64,000 nt of DNA, taken from positions 62,001-126,000 of the IMG/VR virus record IMGVR_UViG_3300032224_000970. One strand, given 5' to 3'. A program made the position numbers and the translations under genes. Below, in pieces: positions 8,226-15,623 of this stretch. The stretch is from a virus. Numbering within the stretch: position 1 is the first letter of the stretch; every line of letters starts with the position of its first letter. The notes below the pieces were generated by a model. That model did no database searches. It saw nothing but the letters and a program-made list of their open reading frames with translations, and was not told where the DNA came from.

Positions 8226-9703
8226 TGGTAACGATAGAAAAATTAGATGAAGTATACATGCGAGTATTCAGCGACTCTAGTATTGAACAAGAACTTGCTG
8301 ACTTCTTTACGTATGAATATCCTGGAGCAAGGTTCACTCCGCAGTATAGAGCAAGACTTTGGGATGGTAAAGTACGTTTGTATGATCAAGTAAGAAAAAC
8401 TCTTTACGTTGGTTTATACAATTACGTACTAGAATTTTGCTCACGAAATAATTATGAAGTACAATTTAAATCGCAAATTGTATTCAGTAATGACATAACA
8501 AATGATATAGTTGAAAACTTTGCCAGATCTCTTGAACCACATGGTCGTGGTAAACCAATCGAGATACGTGACTATCAAATAGATGCAGTAACAACTGCTC
8601 TCGATAAAGAGAGAACATTACTTCTATCTCCAACTGCTTCTGGTAAATCATTTATCATATACACAACGATGCGTTGGCATCTTGACAAGGGGCGTAAGTG
8701 TATTATCATTGTTCCTACTACATCTCTCGTAGAGCAACTCTTCGCAGACTTTGAAGACTACTCATCGGTTAATGGTTGGAATACAGATTCTCACTGTCAG
8801 AAACTCTACTCTGGGTTTACAAAAGAATTTACACGTGATGTATTGATTACAACTTGGCAATCAGTATACCTGCAACCTAAAGCATGGTTCAAACAATTTA
8901 ATGTAATCTTCGGTGATGAGGCACACCAGTTTAAAGCCAAGTCTCTGACTACCGTAATGGAAAAGATGGATAATATTCGTTATCGCATCGGCACTACAGG
9001 AACTCTTGACAATAAGAAAGTGCATCGTCTAGTTCTTGAAGGTATGTTTGGTCCAGTGCATAAGGTAACTACTACCAAAGCATTGATGGACTCAGGAAGA
9101 CTCTCAACACTAAATATAACGTGCCTCATATTAAAATACTCTGAGGAGATTCGTAAAGCACAAAAGAACATGACCTACCAAGATGAAATGGATTTTATCG
9201 TATCCAATGAGGCACGAAACAAATTCATACGCAATCTGGCGGTGAAATCTAAAGGAAATACGCTAGTTCTTTTTCAATACGTTGAAAAGCATGGCAAAGT
9301 GCTATACGAACTAATCAAAAATAAAGCGCATGATGAACGTAAAATTTTCTTCGTATATGGTGGAACTGATACAACTGATCGAGAAGCAGTGCGTCATATC
9401 ACAGAAGGAGAGAGCGATGCTATTATCATTGCGTCGTTCGGGACATTTTCGACTGGTATCAATATACCTTCGATTGAGAATGTTATCTTTGCGTCTCCTT
9501 CAAAAAGTAAGATTCGCAATCTACAAAGTATTGGTCGTGGTCTAAGATTGAAGGATGGTAAGACTGCTTGCAATCTTTATGACATTGCAGATGATCTGCA
9601 CTGGAAGTCATGGAAGAACCATACTCTAAATCATGCAGCTGAACGCTACAAAACTTATGCCGAAGAGCAGTTTGAAATAAAATTAGTGGAGGTTACTTTA
9701 TGA
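8225..9703 (+). CDS. uvsW: DNA/RNA helicase UvsW
   Basis: This 492-residue superfamily 2 helicase remodels branched DNA and R-loops and helps switch replication from origins to recombination. The N-terminal domain holds EYPGARFTPQYRARLWDGKVRLYD, then Walker A SPTASGKSF, DEAH box (GDEAHQFK), TTGTLDN motif III, and motif VI QSIGRGLRLKDGK. T4 UvsW is 503 residues. The start at 8225 overlaps the uvsY stop; an upstream in-frame ATG at 8198 would lie inside uvsY and is less likely. Confidence 0.95.
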   Translation: MVTIEKLDEVYMRVFSDSSIEQELADFFTYEYPGARFTPQYRARLWDGKVRLYDQVRKTLYVGLYNYVLEFCSRNNYEVQFKSQIVFSNDITNDIVENFARSLEPHGRGKPIEIRDYQIDAVTTALDKERTLLLSPTASGKSFIIYTTMRWHLDKGRKCIIIVPTTSLVEQLFADFEDYSSVNGWNTDSHCQKLYSGFTKEFTRDVLITTWQSVYLQPKAWFKQFNVIFGDEAHQFKAKSLTTVMEKMDNIRYRIGTTGTLDNKKVHRLVLEGMFGPVHKVTTTKALMDSGRLSTLNITCLILKYSEEIRKAQKNMTYQDEMDFIVSNEARNKFIRNLAVKSKGNTLVLFQYVEKHGKVLYELIKNKAHDERKIFFVYGGTDTTDREAVRHITEGESDAIIIASFGTFSTGINIPSIENVIFASPSKSKIRNLQSIGRGLRLKDGKTACNLYDIADDLHWKSWKNHTLNHAAERYKTYAEEQFEIKLVEVTL

Positions 9704-10200
9704 TTAATACAGAAGGAAACTTTGTAATCATAAAACTTGTTTCTGGTGAACAGATTATGGCAACATTGACCAATGAAGATGATGCAATGATACAAATTGA
9801 CTATCCAATGCTCATTAGGCTAGTCCCATTTATGCAGGGTGGTAAAACACATGAACATGTGACTGCGTCGCCACTGTGTCAATTTTCTGAAGATAAACAC
9901 TTCAGTATCCCAAAAAGCACTGTTATATTTGTCAAGAAACTCCATCAAATGATCGTGCCACATTATACACGTTTAGTAGACGAACATGAAGCATCTGTTC
10001 TTGTGAGAAAAGAAGAGGATGGCTCCGTAAGTCAAATATCATTGAAGCCAGTGGAAGAGGAAGAAGAACCGATTACTGTGGAGGAAATTCGCAGAAGGAT
10101 TGATATGCTGGAAGCAATCGCTAATGCTCCCACTGTAAGAACCGAGGAAGAGAAAGAAGGTTATCGTTATTACATCGAAGGAAACGATACACTTAATTGA
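9700..10200 (+). CDS. Sm-like (Lsm-fold) protein
   Basis: The first ~85 residues (NFVIIKLVSGEQIMATLTNED then IQIDYPMLIRLVP) look like an Sm/Lsm beta-barrel of the kind conserved in aquatic T4-like phages. The remainder is acidic and helical (EEEEEPITVEEIRRRIDMLEAIAN). A role in RNA binding, by analogy with Hfq, is possible but unproved for these phage proteins. It overlaps uvsW by ATGA. A second Sm-like protein is encoded at 25261. Confidence 0.6.
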   Translation: MINTEGNFVIIKLVSGEQIMATLTNEDDAMIQIDYPMLIRLVPFMQGGKTHEHVTASPLCQFSEDKHFSIPKSTVIFVKKLHQMIVPHYTRLVDEHEASVLVRKEEDGSVSQISLKPVEEEEEPITVEEIRRRIDMLEAIANAPTVRTEEEKEGYRYYIEGNDTLN

Positions 10201-10291
10201 ATTTCTCATCAACCCTAACACTGTAAGTTTACTCGCTTGTCAAATAAAAGTAAAATAAATTTACACTTGCAAAAATGCAATAAAAATATAT

Positions 10292-10320
10292 TTGCTTTTT
10301 AATCAGTTATGTAGTATAAT
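10292..10320 (+). promoter_or_regulatory. Sigma70-type promoter for gene 55
   Basis: TTGCTT, a 17-base spacer, then TATAAT in a GTAGTATAAT context, in the 150-base gap between the Sm-like gene and gene 55. The gap holds AT-rich sequence and no other recognisable element. Confidence 0.8.
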
Positions 10321-10350
10321 GAATTTTGTTATTTGAAAGGATTGAATCTT

Positions 10351-10893
10351 GTGGCTCATTACGTAGACAATAAAGAATTTTTAAAAGCGATCACTGAACA
10401 TCGAGCGAAGGTGATGGATGCAAAGGAGAAAGGTTTACCCTTACCCCAAGTACCAAATTATCTCGGCGACTGCATTCTTAAGATAGCAACACACCTATCT
10501 TACAAACCCAACTTCATAAACTATTCATACCGAGAAGAGATGATCTCTGATGGCATTGAAAACTGTTTACAATATTTCAATAACTTTGATCCTGCAAAAT
10601 CTTCAAATCCTTTCGCATACTTCACGCAAATTATCTACTATGCATTCTTGCGTAGGATAGCTACTGAGAAGAAACAAACATACGTTAAAGGTAAGCTGAT
10701 TCAAGACATGCCATTCGATGCTTTTGAGTTACAAGAGCATGACGAAGATGGACAATATCAAAATGCTTATCTTGACTTCATGCAAAACAATCAGAACTTT
10801 GATGACTTTATTGAACGTAAGAAAGAAAAGCGTAAGAAGAAAAAAGAGCAATCTACCCTTGATGAATTTATTGGATTGAAAGATGAACAATGA
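10351..10893 (+). CDS. 55: Late-transcription sigma factor gp55
   Basis: The 180-residue protein aligns with T4 gp55: HYVDNKEFLKAI (T4 YNYVNNKELLQAI), SYREEMISDGIENCLQYFNNFDP (T4 SWKQEMIADGIEAS then LHNFD) and NPFAYFTQIIYYAFLRRIATEKK. It redirects host RNA polymerase to late TATAAATA-type promoters. The C-terminus QSTLDEFIGL resembles the T4 gp55 SPSLDFLYE clamp-binding tail, so gp45-dependent activation is probably conserved. There is no in-frame ATG near the start; GTG at 10351 with AAAGGA nine bases upstream is the best start, and TTG at 10333 is possible. Confidence 0.92.
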   Translation: MAHYVDNKEFLKAITEHRAKVMDAKEKGLPLPQVPNYLGDCILKIATHLSYKPNFINYSYREEMISDGIENCLQYFNNFDPAKSSNPFAYFTQIIYYAFLRRIATEKKQTYVKGKLIQDMPFDAFELQEHDEDGQYQNAYLDFMQNNQNFDDFIERKKEKRKKKKEQSTLDEFIGLKDEQ

Positions 10894-12071
10894 GTTTTGA
10901 TTTACGTGATTATATAACTACATTAAGAAATGCGCCAGCTTTGCGTAGAACAAAACCAGCGACAGCATCCCGAAAAAGAAGAGCTAAAAGATTATTGCGT
11001 AAACATGTGTGGCACCCTTCTGATAATGTTTTTAATTTGAAAGAGATTATGAGTAATAATGACAATAAAATTTTCCTTGGTGTGTCAGATACTGAAGATC
11101 TGATCACTGCTGAGATTATGAAATTACGTGCAGACGAAAACAAAACAACAGTGCAAAGAGAGACCACTGTTCTTTGTAATCGTGCTCGCTGGGCTGACTG
11201 GGCAGAGAATCATTACATAGATTATCTGTATGTGCAGCACAACTCTTCTGCAGGTATGATTATCGATAAGAAAAATAACAGTCTCAACTTTATTAAGTTT
11301 GATGTTAACAGCAACTCAACTACAGTACGTGCATATGGCGATGTAGATTTTTGTGAAGAACAAATTGAAATCGTTGAAGATAACTTTGATGTTGTATCAT
11401 CTTATGTTGAATGGGTTTATACTTCTGATGGTAACTCTGTCAATGTCCCACTGAATCGTGATCGTCTTCCAGTTGCAGAGATGTATCCATTCCTTAAAGA
11501 CGAAAGTCTTGAGGACTACTACGATCGTTATATGGCATCGTCAGCAAATATTCTTTTGTTGATTGGACCTCCAGGAACTGGTAAGACTACTTTCATTCGT
11601 GGTCTACTTGCACATCGCAATTGCTCTGCGATCGTTACCTATGACGCAGGCATCCTTGAGAAAGATTCTTTCTTTGCTAAATTCATTGAAGATGATTCCG
11701 AAGTTATGGTGCTTGAAGATAGCGATGCTTTCCTGAAGTCTCGTAGCGATGGTAATACAATGATGCACCGATTCCTAAATGTAGGTGATGGTCTTGTTAC
11801 AACTAAAGGTAAGAAGATGATTTTCTCTACCAATCTTCCAAGCATTCGTGATATTGATTCTGCTCTTATTCGTCCAGGACGTTGCTTTGATATTGTTGAA
11901 TTCAAACCACTGTCTCTGTTTGACGCTAAGAAATTGGCAGATAAACTTGATGCTAAACTACCAGTACGCAATGGTGGTGAAGTTGTTGAGTACTCTATTG
12001 CTGAGGTATTCAATCAGCAGTCTGAGCAAAGTAAACAAACACAAGCAAATAGAAGGATGGGGTTTGTATGA
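10890..12071 (+). CDS. AAA+ ATPase
   Basis: This 393-residue protein has a basic N-terminus (RRTKPATASRKRRAKRLLRK) and an N-terminal domain of unknown fold. A C-terminal AAA+ module starts at about residue 225: Walker A GPPGTGKTT, Walker B-like VMVLEDSDAF, sensor 1 IFSTN and RPGRCFD. The BCS1-like arrangement suggests a remodelling ATPase. Homologues are widespread in T4-like phages, but I know of no defined substrate. It overlaps gene 55 by ATGA and is followed by a small ORF and gene 47. Confidence 0.8.
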   Translation: MSFDLRDYITTLRNAPALRRTKPATASRKRRAKRLLRKHVWHPSDNVFNLKEIMSNNDNKIFLGVSDTEDLITAEIMKLRADENKTTVQRETTVLCNRARWADWAENHYIDYLYVQHNSSAGMIIDKKNNSLNFIKFDVNSNSTTVRAYGDVDFCEEQIEIVEDNFDVVSSYVEWVYTSDGNSVNVPLNRDRLPVAEMYPFLKDESLEDYYDRYMASSANILLLIGPPGTGKTTFIRGLLAHRNCSAIVTYDAGILEKDSFFAKFIEDDSEVMVLEDSDAFLKSRSDGNTMMHRFLNVGDGLVTTKGKKMIFSTNLPSIRDIDSALIRPGRCFDIVEFKPLSLFDAKKLADKLDAKLPVRNGGEVVEYSIAEVFNQQSEQSKQTQANRRMGFV

Positions 12072-12220
12072 TCACCATACGTTTAACAAATGAAGATGGA
12101 ACTTTTGTTGAACATCATTTTGCAAACTTTGACGATGCTGTAGCATTTTACAAAGATAACTTCGAGTTAGTTTATAAGGCAGAGGTACTAGAAATAAATG
12201 AAAATTGCGATCATCACTGA
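12068..12220 (+). CDS. Small hypothetical protein
   Basis: A 50-codon ORF starts in an ATGA overlap with the AAA+ gene and runs 23 bases into gene 47. The product begins MITIRLTNEDGTFVEHHF, then DDAVAFYKDNFELVYKAEV, a short beta-alpha pattern with no recognisable motif. The position and overlap style match the other real genes here, so it is likely translated. Confidence 0.55.
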   Translation: MITIRLTNEDGTFVEHHFANFDDAVAFYKDNFELVYKAEVLEINENCDHH

Positions 12221-13253
12221 CCAACACTTTGGTGCTAGGAATGACAGTATAGCATTCCTAGATTTTTTTGAAAGGTTCTACAATGATATATTCTTTAGTA
12301 ATCTGGACGCTAATAATATTGAACATCTTCTTATCCTTGGTGATACTTTTGACAGACGAAAATATGTAAACTTCTATTCGCTGCAACGTGCGAAAGAAAT
12401 GTTCTTTGATAAACTTGAAGAACGTGGTATCACTGTTCATATGCTCGCTGGCAATCATGACACTTACTATAAGAATACCAATGATGTAAACTCACCTGAT
12501 CTTCTTCTACGTGAGTATGCAAACATTACAGTTATTGATACACCACAGACCATCACAATTGATGGAACGAAAATCTGTATGATGCCATGGATCTGTCCAG
12601 AGAACTATCAAGAATCATTGGATCATATTCAAACTACCGATGCCGAAATTTGTATGGGGCATTTTGAGATTGCTGGCTTCGCAATGTATAGAGGGATGGA
12701 ATCACATGATGGTTTATCTAAAGATCTTTTTAATAAGTTTGATCTCGTATTTTCTGGGCATTATCACCATCGCTCTAGTGATAAACACATTCATTATCTC
12801 GGAAACCCATATGAACTTACTTGGCAAGATTTTAATGATCCCCGAGGATTCCATCTGTTCGATCTATCAACAAGAGAACTTGGATTCATTCAAAATCCTT
12901 ATACAATGTTCTGTAGAATCGAATACGACGATAAAGAGCAAGAGCCACTTGATCTAGACACACTTGACCTAAAGAACATGTATGTTAAGTTGATTGTAGT
13001 CAACAAAACTGACTATTATAAATTTGACAAATTCATTCAGAAGCTGTATAATAAGGGAAGTCACGAGATCAAGATTGTTGAGAATCTATCTGAGTTTGAG
13101 GATGGTGAAGTCGGTGAAGAAATCAATCTTGAAGATACACTAAGTGTTCTTTCAAACTATATCGACTCTGTACAAACTGATGTTGATAAAGAACAAGTTA
13201 AAACATATATGAAGTCTCTATACACTGAGGCAGTTAACGTAGAGGTGGTATAA
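12198..13253 (+). CDS. 47: Recombination nuclease subunit gp47 (Mre11/SbcD family)
   Basis: This 351-residue calcineurin-like phosphoesterase supplies the nuclease half of the gp46/47 complex. That complex resects DNA ends for recombination-dependent replication. Metal-binding motifs are visible in order: ITDQHFG, GDTFDRR, AGNHDTYY, GHFE and SGHYHH. T4 gp47 is 339 residues. It forms an operon with gp46, separated by one small gene. Confidence 0.95.
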   Translation: MKIAIITDQHFGARNDSIAFLDFFERFYNDIFFSNLDANNIEHLLILGDTFDRRKYVNFYSLQRAKEMFFDKLEERGITVHMLAGNHDTYYKNTNDVNSPDLLLREYANITVIDTPQTITIDGTKICMMPWICPENYQESLDHIQTTDAEICMGHFEIAGFAMYRGMESHDGLSKDLFNKFDLVFSGHYHHRSSDKHIHYLGNPYELTWQDFNDPRGFHLFDLSTRELGFIQNPYTMFCRIEYDDKEQEPLDLDTLDLKNMYVKLIVVNKTDYYKFDKFIQKLYNKGSHEIKIVENLSEFEDGEVGEEINLEDTLSVLSNYIDSVQTDVDKEQVKTYMKSLYTEAVNVEVV

Positions 13254-13573
13254 TGCAACAGCTAGAGATTAAATTCTTTTGGCCATTGACAGAACAGATT
13301 CCGCTGGACTTGGATTTTAAACCAAGCGAAGATTATGAAGATGAGAAAAGAGCAGTTAGGTATTGGGCAAACAATACCATCGCTTCAGGAATTTATCTTC
13401 TCTCGAATGGTGGTACTGGTGGTACCTGGACAACTATCTCAAAAGATCTTGGTGAACCATCATTTACTATTGATGTTGACTATACACCAATTACTATTAA
13501 GTCAAAAGAAAAACCAAACTTTATTAAAAGATACATCTACAAAATGTTGGGTATGAAATGGAAGGCTAAATGA
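13253..13573 (+). CDS. Conserved hypothetical protein between genes 47 and 46
   Basis: This 106-residue protein has no recognised domain. It begins MQQLEIKFFWPLTEQIPLDLDF, has a GGTGGTWTTISKDLGEPSF turn-rich centre, and a basic C-terminus (FIKRYIYKMLGMKWKAK). It overlaps gene 47 by one base and gene 46 by ATGA, so it is translated in the same unit. A link to the nuclease complex is only inferred from position. Confidence 0.65.
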   Translation: MQQLEIKFFWPLTEQIPLDLDFKPSEDYEDEKRAVRYWANNTIASGIYLLSNGGTGGTWTTISKDLGEPSFTIDVDYTPITIKSKEKPNFIKRYIYKMLGMKWKAK

Positions 13574-15285
13574 TCATTTTCAAATCTGTTGAGTGGAAGA
13601 ATTTCCTATCAACTGGTAATTCACCAAATAAAGTATTACTGGATAAATCATCAACTACGTTAATCATCGGCAAGAATGGTGAAGGTAAAAGTACAATCTT
13701 AGATGCATTGTGCTTCTCGTTGTTTGGTAAACCTTTCCGTAACATCAACAAGAATCAACTTATCAACAGTATCAATGGTAAGGGGTGTCTAGTCACAATT
13801 GAATTTTCTATAGGATCAAAAGATTATAAAATTGTACGTGGAATAAAACCAAATTTGTTTGAGATTTACTGTGATGGTGAGATGTTGAATCAAGAAGCAG
13901 CAAGTCGTGACTATCAAAAGGTTCTCGAGCAACAGATCCTACGTCTCAACTATAAGACATTCACGCAGGTAGTTATCCTTGGCTCTGCTTCCTTTGTTCC
14001 TTTTATGCAGCTGCCTTCTGGACAACGCAGAGAAGTTATCGAAGACATCCTTGACATTCGTATCTTCTCTACAATGAATACGATATTAAAAGATAAAGCG
14101 CAGGAAACTAAAGATGCTATTGCCAAAATCGAAAATGAAATCTCCGCTGCAAAGACGAAGGTCGACTCACAACAAGCGATCATTAAAACAATTGCTGAAG
14201 CGAAAACGAATGCCATCGAAAATATCAGAGCGAAAATTTCTGCAAACACTGCTGAGATTTTATCTGGTGAGATCGAGATATCTACCATCTTGGAGGAGAT
14301 CGATACTCTTAAAGCAAGCATCAATGACAAGGAAACTGTTGCTGAAGACATCGACAAAGCAAAGTCGTTCAGAAGTAAATTTCTCCAGCAAATTGAAACA
14401 TGTGAGCATAACTCAGAATTCTTTAACTCACATGATGTTTGCCCTTCATGTAGACAAGGTATACCTGAGGAACATAAATCGAACATTGTCGAAGATCTTA
14501 ATTCGCAGTTGGTGGAACAGAACAGAAAAGTTGGTGAACTCGAAACAGTTCTCTCCCGCCTTAATGAAAATCTACGTAAGATTACTGAAATCCAATCAAA
14601 GATTACCGAAAAGAATATTGAATTATCGACTAAAAACTCTGCGATCTCCTTACTCAATAAACAGATAAAAACTTTACAAGAGGAAGTTGAAAGCGCAAAG
14701 AATGACACAGCAAATCTTGACGAAGAGAAAGCAAAGTTAAAAGATCTTGCTACTGAAGCGATTAATAAGATTCACACAAAATCATCATTACTTGATCAAC
14801 GTAACTTGGAAGAAGTTGCTTCGGTATTGCTCAAGGATACTGGTATCAAGACAGCTATCATACGTGAGTATCTACCAGTGATGAACAAACTCATCAACAA
14901 GTATTTGAATGCAATGGATGCTTACATACACTTTGAGTTAGATGAGTCTTTCAATGAAGTAGTCAAGTCTCGTTATCGTGATGAGTTTACGTATGCGTCT
15001 TTCTCTGAAGGTGAGAAGATGCGTATTGACTTAGCGATTCTGTTTACTTGGCGTCAGATTGCAAAGATGAAGAACAGCGTGAACACAAACCTTCTGTTGC
15101 TTGATGAAATTTTTGATTCGTCACTTGACAATGCAGGAACTGACTACTTCCTTAACCTGATGAATCAGTTTGGCGAGAAGAGCAACATCTTTGTTATCTC
15201 CCACAAAGGCGACCAGCTGTTTGATAAGTTTAGGTCAGTCATCAAATTTGAGAAGCGCAACGACTTCTCTGTCATCGTACCCTAG
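13570..15285 (+). CDS. 46: Recombination nuclease subunit gp46 (Rad50/SbcC family)
   Basis: This 571-residue SMC-like ATPase pairs with gp47. Walker A (GKNGEGKST) lies at about residue 35, and a coiled coil spans about 180-430. It is interrupted by a zinc hook CPSC at about residue 290. The signature FSEGEKMRIDLA lies at about residue 480 and Walker B LLLLDEIFD at about 510. Length is close to T4 gp46 (560). A 252-codon minus-strand ORF over the coiled coil is a compositional shadow. Confidence 0.96.
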   Translation: MIIFKSVEWKNFLSTGNSPNKVLLDKSSTTLIIGKNGEGKSTILDALCFSLFGKPFRNINKNQLINSINGKGCLVTIEFSIGSKDYKIVRGIKPNLFEIYCDGEMLNQEAASRDYQKVLEQQILRLNYKTFTQVVILGSASFVPFMQLPSGQRREVIEDILDIRIFSTMNTILKDKAQETKDAIAKIENEISAAKTKVDSQQAIIKTIAEAKTNAIENIRAKISANTAEILSGEIEISTILEEIDTLKASINDKETVAEDIDKAKSFRSKFLQQIETCEHNSEFFNSHDVCPSCRQGIPEEHKSNIVEDLNSQLVEQNRKVGELETVLSRLNENLRKITEIQSKITEKNIELSTKNSAISLLNKQIKTLQEEVESAKNDTANLDEEKAKLKDLATEAINKIHTKSSLLDQRNLEEVASVLLKDTGIKTAIIREYLPVMNKLINKYLNAMDAYIHFELDESFNEVVKSRYRDEFTYASFSEGEKMRIDLAILFTWRQIAKMKNSVNTNLLLLDEIFDSSLDNAGTDYFLNLMNQFGEKSNIFVISHKGDQLFDKFRSVIKFEKRNDFSVIVP

Positions 15286-15292
15286 GAAAAAA

Positions 15293-15315
15293 TCCTTTAA
15301 AATCAATGACTTACG
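15293..15315 (+). repeat. Copy 1 of a 23-bp intergenic element
   Basis: The element beginning TCCTTTAAAATCAATGACTT recurs exactly at 17829-17851. It also occurs inverted with one mismatch at 25593-25615, plus a half copy at 25559-25573. Each copy lies just upstream of a class B promoter. Its function is unknown; an operator or transcript-end signal is possible. Confidence 0.8.
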
Positions 15316-15316
15316 C

Positions 15317-15341
15317 ATTCCCCTACCCTCTGTAGGGGAAT
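15317..15341 (+). terminator. Hairpin after gene 46
   Basis: A perfect 10-bp stem ATTCCCCTAC / GTAGGGGAAT has a 5-base loop, immediately after the repeated element and directly before the -35 box of the next promoter. There is no T tract, so it may act as an insulator or processing site rather than an intrinsic terminator. Confidence 0.55.
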
Positions 15342-15344
15342 CGC

Positions 15345-15373
15345 TTTACTTTAATTCAACTTTAGGGCATAAT
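15345..15373 (+). promoter_or_regulatory. Class B sigma70-type promoter
   Basis: TTTACT, a 17-base spacer, then CATAAT. The box is embedded in GCTTTACTTTAATTC, which is shared with promoters at 17858, 25668 and 41887. It drives the 64-residue gene at 15407. Confidence 0.7.
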
Positions 15374-15406
15374 TCCTGTATCGACTAAGAAAACGAAAGG
15401 GAAATT

Positions 15407-15601
15407 ATGTGGGACGACTTTAGCGACTACGAGCTAGTCGAGTTGGCTGGCTCTTATGGTCTTGAAGATTCAGTGGTCTTTGCAAACGATTTGAGTCTTG
15501 CAAACCGAGCCGAAGTAGAGAAGTTGTTGACTCTCGCTGAATATGACCTTGCCTTCCCGATTGAAATACTTGACAATAATTCAGAAGTAGAGTATAATTG
15601 A
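15407..15601 (+). CDS. Small acidic hypothetical protein
   Basis: A 64-residue acidic protein (MWDDFSDYELVELAGSYGLE, then NRAEVEKLLTLAEYDLAF) with predicted helices and no known motif. SD AAAGGG is 6 bases upstream, and the gene lies behind its own promoter. Its 3' end carries a consensus promoter for the VWA gene. Confidence 0.65.
   Translation: MWDDFSDYELVELAGSYGLEDSVVFANDLSLANRAEVEKLLTLAEYDLAFPIEILDNNSEVEYN
15570..15598 (+). promoter_or_regulatory. Perfect consensus promoter inside the 64-residue gene
   Basis: TTGACA, 17 bases, TATAAT: an exact sigma70 consensus located within coding sequence, 26 bases before the VWA gene. The surrounding GTAGAGTATAAT resembles the other class A promoters. 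Confidence 0.8.
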
Positions 15602-15623
15602 GTTATACACAAAGGACTATATT

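Noticed and set aside
11639-12013. 124-codon minus-strand ORF
   Set aside because: Antisense to the AAA+ domain; Ser/Arg-rich composition typical of a shadow, and every recognised gene is on the + strand.
13950-14708. 252-codon ORF on the minus strand
   Set aside because: It lies antisense to the gp46 coiled coil, is Ser/Phe/Leu-rich with no family resemblance and has no SD or promoter. It is a shadow of the repetitive codons.
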